From the NCBI GenBank assembly GCA_903919615.1, contig CAIXIX010000301.1:1-44810 (forward strand): a stretch of DNA of 44,810 nucleotides, given 5' to 3'. This stretch comes from an uncultured Chthonomonas sp. Lineage in GTDB: Bacteria > Armatimonadota > Chthonomonadetes > Chthonomonadales > Chthonomonadaceae. Below the pieces are notes generated by a model that saw nothing but the letters and a program-made list of their open reading frames with translations, made no database searches and was not told the origin of the DNA. This document shows, piece after piece, positions 32,406 through 43,100 of the stretch. The position numbers and the translations under genes were made by a program. How positions within the stretch are numbered: position 1 is the stretch's first letter; each line of letters begins with the position of its first letter.

Positions 32406-34514
32406 ATGGAAATGATGAGAGCATTGAAAACGAACAGGTATCACCAGGTTCTTAACGCAAACCGCAGCAGCTATGGCACAATCGGCCGCAGATCCCAATC
32501 GGGCTTTTCGCTAGTTGAGATCATGGTGGTTCTTGTAGTTCTGCTGATCGGTATCCTGGCTGTGGTGCGCATCTACCCCGGCGGGTTCTTGAGCATCGCA
32601 CATACTGCAGAAATGACCGCTGCTGATGCACTCAACAGGCAGCAGCTTGATGCGCTGAAGCGCGCCGCGAATCAGCCAGAAGCGATCTACGCCACCGATG
32701 CCTCAGGCAATGTAGTCAATACCATCCTGCCCACAGACCTTTCTGATCTGTCGGTCGGCAACCCAATCCTTTCAGGCGGCGATCCCTGGTACTACTCCAA
32801 CGTTAACAGGTTCCGCAATATCATGGGAGAAACGTTCAGAGTACCCGCGCCAACGAGTAACACAACCGTTAACGGCAATGTGGCCATCTATCCTTTGCAA
32901 TATGGGCCGGTCGAGAATGTCTTAACGGCAACGAGTGACAAGATCCTCGTATACGGAGTTGGGCTCCAGAGAACGGCTCAGAGTTCTCTAATCACAACCG
33001 GCAACCCCACTGGAACCGCGGTTCTCCGCAGTGAGTCGGAGTACGCAATCGATTACGATCACCTCTTGATCGCGTTTCAACCCAGACTCATTGATCCATC
33101 GCGCGGATCGAATAACTTCAGACAGTTTACGGTCAGCTACGATTACTACTACCTTAACGGGGTTACCGGAGCTGTCAACGTTCAGTTTCAGCCGAATGCC
33201 TATGACCCTTCGACGGCAACAGTTACAACGGTCATAACGGTTCCCGACGTTAGCCCGACGCCGGCTGGCGGCCTTCCCGCCCCGGTATGGCAGCCAATCT
33301 TCACCGGATTATACACTCCAGACCCGGTTGCCGCAGCAGGATACACGGGAATGACAATCCCGACCACTCCTGCGCTCTACCTCGGCCCCTCCGGAGCCTT
33401 TCCGCCTGCGGCAAATTCAAGCTTCGCTTTTGGAATCGTGCACGACAGTGAAGAGGTCTCCCGCAAGTTCAGGTTAGCGTTGCCGGGTACCTCTGTGGAA
33501 GCTGGCGGCGTACCGGTCTGGTCTAATGGCGATCCTTACGAGTACGCCTGGTATTCTCGACAAAACGCGGGCAATACTGCAAATGTCGGAATCCTGATCT
33601 TTAACCCCGGCGCGCACAATCAGAGCCAGACAGTTGGAGGAGTCGCTCAGCCGCTTACAGCGCGGGTCGACTATAAGATCTACGATAATCACATCTTACG
33701 TGACGATCGAACGGTACCGACCGCCGCGCCGTACATCGTTTCGCTGTCTGTACCGTTTCTTAAGCTCAATGGCGATATTCTAGATAATCTGAATCCGCTC
33801 AATAACTTCAGCACCGCCCTGAATCCTTATAACGGGATCAGCCGCGACCCTGCCAACACAACCCCCGATGTGATCATCTACAACATCGCAACCGGTGTTA
33901 ACGTCGGTACATGGACGAATGTCGCCTCCAACCCTGGAACAGGCGTGCTTACACAGGACAATACGGATGTGGTCCCTGTCGATCAACGAACGGGCGTACT
34001 CACCTTAAATGCAGGAATGGTTGCCAGCATGAACCTGCAGGGCGCATCCCTGAGAATTCTTTACCAGGCGCAGCACGACTGGGGCATGCAAGTTCTAAAG
34101 GCCTCGGCGCACTACCGTGAGGCCACAACGCCTACTAATGTAGACTTTCGACATTACTATATCGGAGATGGAACGACCGGAGGCGTATCTCGCATCTACT
34201 TCGCTCCATGCGACGCGGGCAAGACCGTTGAAATCGGCGAATTCTATGCCGTTGGAAACTCTCAGCCATTCCGAAACCAGTCCTATCAGATCACTTCGGA
34301 TTCGGCCCAGTTCGACTCCAGCGTATCGCCAGCCTTGCCGTATATCGATGTTTCGAGTACGACTGGCGGCGCGGGATTCTCCGCTGCGCAAACAGGCAGA
34401 AGAGTTAGTAACGTCCAGGGGCTATCTGTGAAATCGCGCGTTATCTGGGAAGATACCAAGCGCTGGCGTCACTCGGATAACGATTCCGTTCTCATACAGG
34501 CGCCCTCTCAATAG
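32406..34514 (+). CDS. large PilV-like pseudopilin
   Basis: A 702-residue protein with a type III signal: a long 33-residue leader ending QSG, cleavage before Phe34, Glu38 at +5 (FSLVEIMVVLVVLLIGILAV), then RIYPGGF. The N-terminal core resembles PilV/GspI-type minor pilins, but the exported domain is ~630 residues of beta-rich, Asn/Thr/Pro/Gly-rich sequence (PVWQPIFTGLYTPDPV, YDYYYLNGVTGAVNVQF) with no recognised enzyme motif. GAGGG precedes the ATG. It may be a tip or adhesive subunit of the pilus. Family of the C-terminal part not recognised. Confidence 0.78.
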   Translation: MEMMRALKTNRYHQVLNANRSSYGTIGRRSQSGFSLVEIMVVLVVLLIGILAVVRIYPGGFLSIAHTAEMTAADALNRQQLDALKRAANQPEAIYATDASGNVVNTILPTDLSDLSVGNPILSGGDPWYYSNVNRFRNIMGETFRVPAPTSNTTVNGNVAIYPLQYGPVENVLTATSDKILVYGVGLQRTAQSSLITTGNPTGTAVLRSESEYAIDYDHLLIAFQPRLIDPSRGSNNFRQFTVSYDYYYLNGVTGAVNVQFQPNAYDPSTATVTTVITVPDVSPTPAGGLPAPVWQPIFTGLYTPDPVAAAGYTGMTIPTTPALYLGPSGAFPPAANSSFAFGIVHDSEEVSRKFRLALPGTSVEAGGVPVWSNGDPYEYAWYSRQNAGNTANVGILIFNPGAHNQSQTVGGVAQPLTARVDYKIYDNHILRDDRTVPTAAPYIVSLSVPFLKLNGDILDNLNPLNNFSTALNPYNGISRDPANTTPDVIIYNIATGVNVGTWTNVASNPGTGVLTQDNTDVVPVDQRTGVLTLNAGMVASMNLQGASLRILYQAQHDWGMQVLKASAHYREATTPTNVDFRHYYIGDGTTGGVSRIYFAPCDAGKTVEIGEFYAVGNSQPFRNQSYQITSDSAQFDSSVSPALPYIDVSSTTGGAGFSAAQTGRRVSNVQGLSVKSRVIWEDTKRWRHSDNDSVLIQAPSQ

Positions 34515-34604
34515 AATGGCTCCCAGATCTGACCGTCACCAGTTTATTTAACTATCCCTGGCGCAGCGCCACTTTGTGGCTGCACCTCGGAGGCGTAGAC
34601 AGGC

Positions 34605-36896
34605 ATGAATGATATGCTAAACAATCGGGCTGAATTCGCTAACGCCAGTAACGGCGCTGCAGATCGTAGCATACGCAATCGATCGAGAACTGAAAATAGC
34701 CAGCTTCACCAGAGTGGATTTACACTCGTGGAACTGCTCGTTGTAATTGCGCTGACATCGATCCTGTTCACGATCATCTTCAGGCCACTTGTCAGCAGCC
34801 TTCAGCTTTCGAATCGCGCTGCTACACAAACAGAGGGTCAGGCAGCCGCGCGAGATCTTACAGCGCAGTTGAATTCTATTCTGTCCAATGCTGAGTACGT
34901 TCAGGACCAGACGCCCGCGACCTCGACCGTTAACCTCTGGTTAACGGATGCGAATGGCGCGACGTTTGTAGTTCCTTCGTATTTCACTATGATTGAGTAC
35001 GTTCCACCGGCTCATCAGCTCGATCAATATGCCTATTCTCCGGGGTCTGGTGTGCCGATCGATCCAACTACAGGTCTTCCGTCCTATGGAGCGACCGGAT
35101 TCACGCCCGGACAATCTGGACTTGCCTTTCCACTCGTTAATGGCCTCGTGCTCGGCCGTATCTTTTACGGCTTGACAGATAACAAATCCGTCAATGGCCT
35201 ATACGGCCAAAACGGTACGCCAGCGAAGCCGTACTTTAACTTCTATGAGTGGGCAACCTCAGATTCAGGTTTACGAACCGGCAACTACAGCATAAAGAAC
35301 CATAACACCTATACACTGTACAAAGCGGAAGTGTCGACTTCAATTTCGGACCCTAATAACGTTGGCAGCTTCATTCCGAACCTGATGTTGTTCCATACCG
35401 GGCCAGATAGTTCAAGCCAGACCGACATGACGGATGGACCGATCCTCATCCACGACCCCAACTTCTTTTACGATAACTCGCTGGCGGGTGGCAATGCACC
35501 CAACGCGGGAGATCCGAAGTTCTGGGCAGTCTCGGGATGGAAAGATCTGAATGGCGACGGCAAGGTCGAGATCTGGGAGAACTGGAGAGCGGTGTCTAGT
35601 TCGCTGATCCGTAACGACAAGGTGGACCTGTTGTCGTATCAACGAGACACGATTACCAATATTCCAACCTACGACGGCGCGAACCATCCCATTTACAACG
35701 TTTTGGCGACCTTCAAGCCCGCCGCCGTACAGAATGACCCGGGTGTAGGAACCAGTGTGGACAATGCAGGCAACGAAGCGCCGAATGCGACGCCGGCGAA
35801 CTTTACCACGCAGTACGACCATTGGAATAGCAACTATCGTGTCTTTATCTACCGAGCGACGGGATCTGGTGGAGACCCGACTCAGACCAATCCGCTGAAC
35901 TATTACGAAGGCATCATCGATCCGTCGACGGGCCTTCAGAAGATCGTACACGTAACAGGGCTTGCCCCTGGTGCTCCCGCGCCGGATCCCACAACTCTAC
36001 CGGACGTTAGCGGGCAGTTAACCAACGGGATCTTTACGACAAAACCTGCTGGTGACTCGATATTTTCGTTCAACGTTAGCATGAACCGTGGACTGATCGG
36101 TTTCGGATATCCATCGACAACCGTCGTGCACCTGCCAGCGTCGCCCTATTCTCCTCTGCCGCAGAGATATAGCCCGGACGATGTAAACAATGCAGATGCC
36201 GGTTTCGGAGCGCTAGGTGTCGGTTCAAAACGGCATCTCAGCTTAAGCGCTGGACTCTCGACGGGTACCTGGGGTGGGGGACAGCTCAACCCAGCCGGAA
36301 TCTATTCGCCCCTTAACCCGGCAAGTGGCATCGCGCCAACGGTGTCGATTGTGCCAGGGACCGAACAGGTCTTTGGACCAGATCAACGCCCAGGCATCCA
36401 TTATGGACACCGAATACAGTACACACGCGTTGCATCTGCTGCCGGATTTACGGGTCCGAACCAGTACTGGATTAATTACACCAATAACTCGAACATTCCC
36501 GGCGGGATAACGGCATCGACGCCTGCCAGCCTGCTGGCCGGCTACATCCAGTTCGACAGCCAGATGGACTACGCGCAGCAGTTTAATGCTGGAACGCTAA
36601 GCGTGAATGCCGGAACCGATGTGAACACAGGGCAGCCTGCCGCGGGAACGCATATGCTGCCGATATTCAAATTTGACCCGAGCCTGGGCGCAATCAATAG
36701 TTCGATGCCAGCAGACCCGATTGAGGTCTACTATAACTTCCAGATGAATCAGCCGTCGGATGTCGTTCGCGTGGACTACATGTCCCGAACCATGATGATC
36801 TTCTCGCTGGAGATGCGGCTATACGATGTAGGTTCGGGCAAGCCGCAGGTAACTCGCCTGACAGACAAGATCAACGTTGGGAACCTGCAGCACTAA
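34605..36896 (+). CDS. large PilW-like pseudopilin with EF-hand-like loop
   Basis: A 763-residue protein. Its 38-residue leader ends HQSG, cleavage before Phe39, Glu43 at +5 (FTLVELLVVIALTSILFTIIF), then LVSSLQLSNRAATQTEGQAAARDL, a pattern typical of PilW/GspJ. The extended exported part is beta-rich. At residues 314-325 DLNGDGKVEIWE fits the 12-residue EF-hand calcium loop (D1, N3, D5, G6, E12). The C-terminus (VRVDYMSRTMMIFSLEMRLYD) again resembles pilin-type beta strands. GGAGG lies 11 nt upstream of the ATG. Sits between the PilV-like and PilX-like genes. Confidence 0.78.
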   Translation: MNDMLNNRAEFANASNGAADRSIRNRSRTENSQLHQSGFTLVELLVVIALTSILFTIIFRPLVSSLQLSNRAATQTEGQAAARDLTAQLNSILSNAEYVQDQTPATSTVNLWLTDANGATFVVPSYFTMIEYVPPAHQLDQYAYSPGSGVPIDPTTGLPSYGATGFTPGQSGLAFPLVNGLVLGRIFYGLTDNKSVNGLYGQNGTPAKPYFNFYEWATSDSGLRTGNYSIKNHNTYTLYKAEVSTSISDPNNVGSFIPNLMLFHTGPDSSSQTDMTDGPILIHDPNFFYDNSLAGGNAPNAGDPKFWAVSGWKDLNGDGKVEIWENWRAVSSSLIRNDKVDLLSYQRDTITNIPTYDGANHPIYNVLATFKPAAVQNDPGVGTSVDNAGNEAPNATPANFTTQYDHWNSNYRVFIYRATGSGGDPTQTNPLNYYEGIIDPSTGLQKIVHVTGLAPGAPAPDPTTLPDVSGQLTNGIFTTKPAGDSIFSFNVSMNRGLIGFGYPSTTVVHLPASPYSPLPQRYSPDDVNNADAGFGALGVGSKRHLSLSAGLSTGTWGGGQLNPAGIYSPLNPASGIAPTVSIVPGTEQVFGPDQRPGIHYGHRIQYTRVASAAGFTGPNQYWINYTNNSNIPGGITASTPASLLAGYIQFDSQMDYAQQFNAGTLSVNAGTDVNTGQPAAGTHMLPIFKFDPSLGAINSSMPADPIEVYYNFQMNQPSDVVRVDYMSRTMMIFSLEMRLYDVGSGKPQVTRLTDKINVGNLQH

Positions 36897-36954
36897 GATG
36901 ACATCTAACAACTGTACAACAAACTTTGTTTTGACGCAGGGAGCCACAGACACG

Positions 36955-39900
36955 ATGTCTCACCTAGCAACCCGGCCGATAACTCGCACGCGCCAACGGG
37001 CGCAGCGCGGTCAGATGCTTGTAGTAGCGATTGCGATCCTGTTCGTTTTGCTGGTTATTGGCGGCATCTTTGTCGCCTCGATCGGCCGTAACTTGATTGC
37101 GGCGGGGCGAAGCCGCGACGATCAGAGTGCACAGGCTTTCGCAGAAGCTGGCATTAAGTTTTGCAACGACAATTTAAACACAAGCCCCGAAGGCGCAGAC
37201 TGGCGACCGGTACCTAATGCACCACTTGGCCCTAATTCTGGAGTGACCGACCCAGATTACAGGTGGCTCTCCGTTGGGTTCACACGACTCTTCTACCAGG
37301 GCGGACGAGCGCTGGTGCGCGTTGTGTACGATCCTCATGCAGACGATCCGAAGAGCCAGTACATTCGTATCGAATCGGTTGGCCGCGCCGGTGACCTTAA
37401 TCAGGGCCTGGACCCAACGGTCTTTGTAGCTAACGGCAATGCTATCAGGCAGCGGCGTGAACTGATTGCCTACAAGCAGATTGGGCTTACCGATTACCTT
37501 CGTTTTTTCACTAACCATGATCATCGCAACGTCGCCAACTTCCTTGGCATCCCAGCGATGGAGAATGGCGGCGGTTCCGGTTCTGGCTACAACGATGTGT
37601 CGATGGTGCTTGGCGATACCTATCTCGCAGGCAATCCGGGAGGCGTAGACAACGCGGGGAATATCTATTTTGGCGCGCCGATACGATCCAACTCAACGCT
37701 TACGCTTGGCGGCGAACTGCATATTTATGAGAGCCAGCGTGGACTTACGCCGATATCCCCTGAGGCCGTGCTTACCAATGCAGACATTACGCTTGCGCCT
37801 AACCAGGATATCGACGGGAATAACCTTATCGACGGTAACGACCATCAAGTTTTTATCAACCAGCCGCTGAACGCGACGCCAACAACTTCGGGCACACCTA
37901 ACTATGTGCTGCCCACGGCAGCCCAAAACTTCTACTCGTTCTTGGGATTGATTCGTGATGGCAGCCCCCTGCCAGACTCCGCAGGTGTATCTAGAGCGGT
38001 ACCAACGCTCGATGCGCCTGTTATGGATGGTTACGTATCCGGTACCGGCACAATGCGTTACCGCGAGCTAACACGTAATTCAGGATACTGGAATGGAACC
38101 GTCAACACAGGTTTCTACGGATGGGGCACCGGGGTATATGTGGATAACACGTCCGACCAGCAGCCGGAAACCCAGAACGCGAATGGCGTCTACTCTTTGA
38201 GGGCCGACTGGCTAAATCCGCAGGCCTCCTTTGGACTGTCCTACTGGAGCGGTCCCTTCTACCGTCCGCCTGGCGTTCTAATTGAACTTTTGGGCAACCA
38301 CATCCGCATGACGCGCTCCGACGGAAAGACCTTCCGCAAGCCGGATGGCACGCCGATAACCGCGACTGCCGGCAATGTTGTGGATATACCTTTGAGCAAC
38401 TCACAGCGCTTTCCACAACAATTCGTATTTGCAGATGGCACCTCGGTTACTCTCCCGGCTCTTCCTCAGGACGGCGATGCTACAGGCTCACCGACGAGGA
38501 ATCCAGATCCTACTGCCTTCCCGGTTGATAAGAACTCGTATGGCGTCAATCTGGTGATTATGGCCGAGGGTAACGTCCGCATTAAGGGCGTCTACGGCGC
38601 AGTGACAGATGCCACCAATCCTAGTGGGGACCATCTGGGTAGAGTTCACCTTACTATCGTCAGCGGTGGCACGGCCTACATCGATGGCAACATCCTGAAG
38701 GGCGACGGATATTGGGACGGCACGCGAGTTAACTACGAGAAGGCGTCTACTTGCTCTATTCTGGCGAAGGACTATGTAACGGTTAACACTACGATGTTCA
38801 TGGCGGCAAGCCAAACGCCGAACTGGTCTTCTGTTTCTGGTTCCGATCTCAAGTACATCAGCCTGCCGACCGATCTCGCATCTTACGATGCTACCGTTGC
38901 CTTTGGGTTTAATCCTTATCTGTACACAACAGGTGGAACGCAAAGCCCACTATACCTGTTTGTTCGCCACGCCTCGATGACCGACAACTCCGGGGGCGGC
39001 TCAACTGGCCTCAACCTGGCGATTAACCCGGGCCTTGGCGTGTACTCTCAGTACCTTTTTGATGGCATAAACGTACAGGAATCGGCAATGCCGTTTGGCT
39101 TCCCAAAAGATACCTACCTGCTCGGGCAGAAGTACCAGAGCCTTGCCTTCGTACCCGAAAGCAGCCAGGTTGTGCCGAACTTTGAGCAGCGGGTCTTCCC
39201 ACTGATGGGGACACCCGGTGCACCAGGTTCTTTTAGCGGCAGCTTTTCGAGCACCGCCTTGGATCCTAGCCTGAATCCTTATGGCACAGACAATGTTTTC
39301 CATTTCAACAAGGACACCACGGCTGCAGCGATCGTCGCTTCGCTAGGTTATACAGGCTTCAGCGAAACTGAGGACTACCTCTTCAGCGGCGCCATGGTAG
39401 CGCCGTTGGATATTCGAATAGAAGCGATGCTCTATGCGCAGGAGCGCTCGTTCTTCGTAATCCCGGGTTACTCGTTCAACCAGAATCCGAACGATACGCG
39501 AACAAACTGGCTTTTGACCCACAAACGCCCAATCTTCAATGTGGCGGAAGCGCAAGCCGGCGGCTCCGTGACCAAGGATCCGTTCCCGTTCTACAACGAA
39601 CCGATGGACGTAAAGATCACGATCTTCGGGTCCGTAGCTGAAAACTACAGTGCGTCGCCTGGCGATCAGGCTGCATGGATATCCAAGTGGGGTTACATCC
39701 CCACGAAGTATGGTTCGTCCACGGGACTTGTCATTCCTGACCAGCACATGGTGCTTCAGACACCGAAAGAAGCAAGCGATGGCATCGTTCGTGGCCTGGA
39801 GTTCAAGTACGACCCGACCTTCCCGTTACCCTACGATGCAGCCTACAAGACAGACTTGCTCGGCTTCACGAATGCGGCGACGCAGGCCCGGCAGATGCGC

Positions 39901-40035
39901 GCAGTGCGTACAAAGTACGTTCCTGCTGCAGGCTCCGCGCCTGCCGTGGTGCAGACACTGCCGTCGATACCACGACTGCCAGTCTGTCCGGGTATGCTCT
40001 ACTTTGGCCCGCCGGATAGCCCGGTAGTACCATAA
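36955..40035 (+). CDS. large PilX-like membrane-anchored pilus assembly protein
   Basis: A 1026-residue protein beginning with a basic stretch, one hydrophobic helix (QMLVVAIAILFVLLVIGGIFVASI) and then QSAQAFAEAGIKF, the pattern of PilX/GspK N-termini, which lack a perfect prepilin cleavage motif (here QRGQM, without the +5 glutamate). The exported part is long and beta-rich: IYFGAPIRSNSTLTLGGELH, an EF-hand-like DIDGNNLIDGND (residues 285-296), VHLTIVSGGTAYIDGNIL, and a Pro-rich C-terminus. ATG 36955 is chosen for AGGGAG ~11 nt upstream. ATG 36898, 1 nt after the preceding stop, is an alternative. Probably part of the minor-pilin complex. Confidence 0.74.
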   Translation: MSHLATRPITRTRQRAQRGQMLVVAIAILFVLLVIGGIFVASIGRNLIAAGRSRDDQSAQAFAEAGIKFCNDNLNTSPEGADWRPVPNAPLGPNSGVTDPDYRWLSVGFTRLFYQGGRALVRVVYDPHADDPKSQYIRIESVGRAGDLNQGLDPTVFVANGNAIRQRRELIAYKQIGLTDYLRFFTNHDHRNVANFLGIPAMENGGGSGSGYNDVSMVLGDTYLAGNPGGVDNAGNIYFGAPIRSNSTLTLGGELHIYESQRGLTPISPEAVLTNADITLAPNQDIDGNNLIDGNDHQVFINQPLNATPTTSGTPNYVLPTAAQNFYSFLGLIRDGSPLPDSAGVSRAVPTLDAPVMDGYVSGTGTMRYRELTRNSGYWNGTVNTGFYGWGTGVYVDNTSDQQPETQNANGVYSLRADWLNPQASFGLSYWSGPFYRPPGVLIELLGNHIRMTRSDGKTFRKPDGTPITATAGNVVDIPLSNSQRFPQQFVFADGTSVTLPALPQDGDATGSPTRNPDPTAFPVDKNSYGVNLVIMAEGNVRIKGVYGAVTDATNPSGDHLGRVHLTIVSGGTAYIDGNILKGDGYWDGTRVNYEKASTCSILAKDYVTVNTTMFMAASQTPNWSSVSGSDLKYISLPTDLASYDATVAFGFNPYLYTTGGTQSPLYLFVRHASMTDNSGGGSTGLNLAINPGLGVYSQYLFDGINVQESAMPFGFPKDTYLLGQKYQSLAFVPESSQVVPNFEQRVFPLMGTPGAPGSFSGSFSSTALDPSLNPYGTDNVFHFNKDTTAAAIVASLGYTGFSETEDYLFSGAMVAPLDIRIEAMLYAQERSFFVIPGYSFNQNPNDTRTNWLLTHKRPIFNVAEAQAGGSVTKDPFPFYNEPMDVKITIFGSVAENYSASPGDQAAWISKWGYIPTKYGSSTGLVIPDQHMVLQTPKEASDGIVRGLEFKYDPTFPLPYDAAYKTDLLGFTNAATQARQMRAVRTKYVPAAGSAPAVVQTLPSIPRLPVCPGMLYFGPPDSPVVP

Positions 40036-40045
40036 CAAAACATGC

Positions 40046-40066
40046 AACAAATGCACCGCATTTGTT
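40046..40066. other. hairpin after the PilX-like gene
   Basis: AACAAATGC and GCATTTGTT pair (9 bp) around ACC, 10 nt past the stop codon. The 3' arm ends TTTGTT but no longer U-run follows, so only weak termination is expected. The remaining 40067-40189 shows only a Shine-Dalgarno for the next gene. Confidence 0.35.
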
Positions 40067-40189
40067 CCATTGCCAGAGAATTTCAGATTGGTGCAGATCA
40101 AGTTCGGCACCTGTTTATCTCTCAGTGTGAAAATGCTGCTTGAGAGATCGTGTGAAGGGCGGCTATGCCGCAGCCAGAAGGTGACAAAG

Positions 40190-43100
40190 ATGACGAGAAG
40201 CTTCGCCCGAAAGCGGGTAAGCCTTGTATATATTGCGTTTGCGCTGCTCGGTGCACTACTCGCCGACCAACGCACACCGGCCGTCGCCGACACGCACAGT
40301 TACGCCAGCACGAAGAGACAGATACGCGCGTGCGTTCTCGTTTCCAATGCAGCGTCACTGGTGTCTGGCGGAGTCGTAATTCCCGAAAACGCAGTGCCTT
40401 ACACTTTCTACTTGCTGGATAGGCGCACTGATCTGAAGCCGGCTGGCTGGGAGTTCGTTAATCCTCTTGCGTCGTCGACCGTTACTGGTTCGATACGGCA
40501 GCGTTGGCTGGCGCGCGATACGTCTAGCATCGATGCCACATTGGCGAATCCAGCATTTGCGCTTGGGGCTCCTCTTACAAAGAACCTCGGCGCCTACTGG
40601 GAAGTAAACCTTGATCTGATAAACGCATCGGATCTACAGCAGTTCGATGTGATCCTGATGGCATACCACACGGCTTCTACGGGCTTTACCCCAACGGAGC
40701 GCGAGGCGCTAAGAAAGTACGTTGATGGCGGCGGGACGATCTGGCTTGAAGACGAAGGCGGCTTTGACATTAAATCTGGTGGAAACCACACCGTAAACCA
40801 GTTCATTATCGACACCGCATTTAACGGCGCCGTCGTGGCGCCCTCTACGCCGCCAACACTCGGCTCATTGCATCACCCTATCGTTAACTTCCCATACCCG
40901 ATTACAGCTCAAACCGTCGCTGCGCTTGGTGCGGCCGGGCAGGGTACGCACCATGTTGCACTCGATCCAATTTCAGGACCCGTGAACCCAAGAGTCGTTG
41001 TTCCCGTAATCTGGAGTGGTCTCGGAACTACGAATACGCCGCTGGTACTCGCCGGTGATTACGGTGCAGGGCACATCGTAATCAGCTCTGCAGGCATTGC
41101 AACTGGTATTAACAGTTACGCTGGCGGCAGTTCGGTTGCAAACGAGTATGGCAACTCTGGCGCCGTTAGCGGTGAGAATATTCTTGGCGTACAAAACATA
41201 GACGCAGAATTCGCCTACAACCTGATTGCATGGACCAGCACCGTATCCACCGGACAGTTTAATGCCCGCCGCACGGGCGGCTCGATGGAGAACATCGGCA
41301 ATGGCCTCGGTGTGAGATGGAGCACGATTCCGAATAATGCTCCTACGACATCGCACGACTCGGGCGTTGCAATATTTAAGAACTGCGCGTTCTATGTAGA
41401 CGGCAACAACGTTCTTCGCTGTTACGACCTGGCTCCATCTGAAGATCTGGACAACGACTTTAATCCCGACGACGGTTTCCCAGACTATATTAACGGTGCT
41501 CCATACGATGAGGTTTGGGAGCAGCCGCTTGACGGATTATCCGGATCCGGCTTTTCATCGTCAACGCGGTTTGGGCCCCCAACCCTCTTTAGCGTAAATC
41601 ACAACGGAACCGTTGTTGACGAAATTGCCGTACAGGGCAGCAACGGTGTAACCGCAGTATTCAATGCGTTCACTTTTAGTGGAGGCGTTCTTGCGGCGGC
41701 TCCTGCCTTTTTATATACTGTAGTTGGCGCAGGTGGCAATAATGCTGGTGACTACGCTCCCGGTCTGGTAAATCAGCATGGCGGTCAGCCTTTCTCGGCT
41801 CCTTCCGCAACTGTCAGTGAAGGCGTTCTCTTCTCGCTTGTCTTCGATAATTCGGCTGGCGCCATCAACACCGGGAACGACGCCTGGCGAATAAGCGCGA
41901 CAGATGTGCTTACGCAGAATAATGTGTTCGGTGATAACAAATACGGCACAGCGCCAAGTCCAATTAACTCGGCAGGCGCAACGAATGGAATGCCGTATCC
42001 GATTGGTTCACCCGCGATCGGCTACATGAAGGATGTAACGTCCGGCGCTCTCGACAAAGTCATCCAGGTTCCGACGCTCCCGGATCAGAACATTACGCTC
42101 TCTGGCGGGGCTGGAGAGGTGTACTCTCTCCTGTATTCCGCGAAAAATGATACGCTGATCGATGTGACTACCACGACGCAATATATTCCGACCACGGGTG
42201 GCTTCGTAGCGCCGACACAGGGACAGGCTTTCCGCGCGATGATCCGCCGCGGCAATCTTCCCTGGTTTGCTCCCTCACTGCCGTTTAATGGTAACCGAGG
42301 CATGCTTCCTGTTTGCCACGTAACACACAACGGTGTCGCGACGGACTACGCGTACAGTACGTCCGGCGGAGTGAATACCTTCAGTGTCGCTATTCTAAAC
42401 GATGCAACTGCTGGTGGCGGCAACCATCAAATATGGATTTTACCGAATCCAGCACTTCTTCCTGGCGATACAATAACGGCGGACTACACAATCGACTGGT
42501 CTGGCCAATCTATTCCAGGATATAACGGTGGACCGACAATTAGCCCATCGACTCGCGATCTCGCTAGCGCTTTTTACACCTTTAAGATCGTGAATCCCGC
42601 GGGAACCGCTCCAGGAACCCCGTCGCTCGACTTTGTTGGTGGAATCGCATTCACCCCGGATGATATGGTGCTCGCAAATATGGGCGACGCCCCATTTGCA
42701 GATCGCATCTACGCGATTAACAACCATTTCCAGGTATCGAATGGCACTGTCTCTGGTTCAAGCCGAGCAGAAGGTCCTGCCGTTCGTTGGATGTTCTATC
42801 CTAACGGGCCTGTCCCGGATGAGGGACCCTATACGGGTGCCCAGGGTCTAACAGCGAGGCTAATCAATACAGACACATTTGGCGGCCTGTACAATCCCAG
42901 CGGCGCCGTTATCGCAACGGACCTCGAAACTATTGGCGCTCCCGCTTACAGCAATGGCGTTGCTTACCAGGTTGGATGGGGCCACATGCACTATCCCACA
43001 GGTCTAGCCGTTAACGAGTGGGATGCAGCGTTTATCCTGGCTTATAAGGCGAACCCGAACATGACGTTCGTGCTGACGAACAACGACGGCACGGTCGTGG

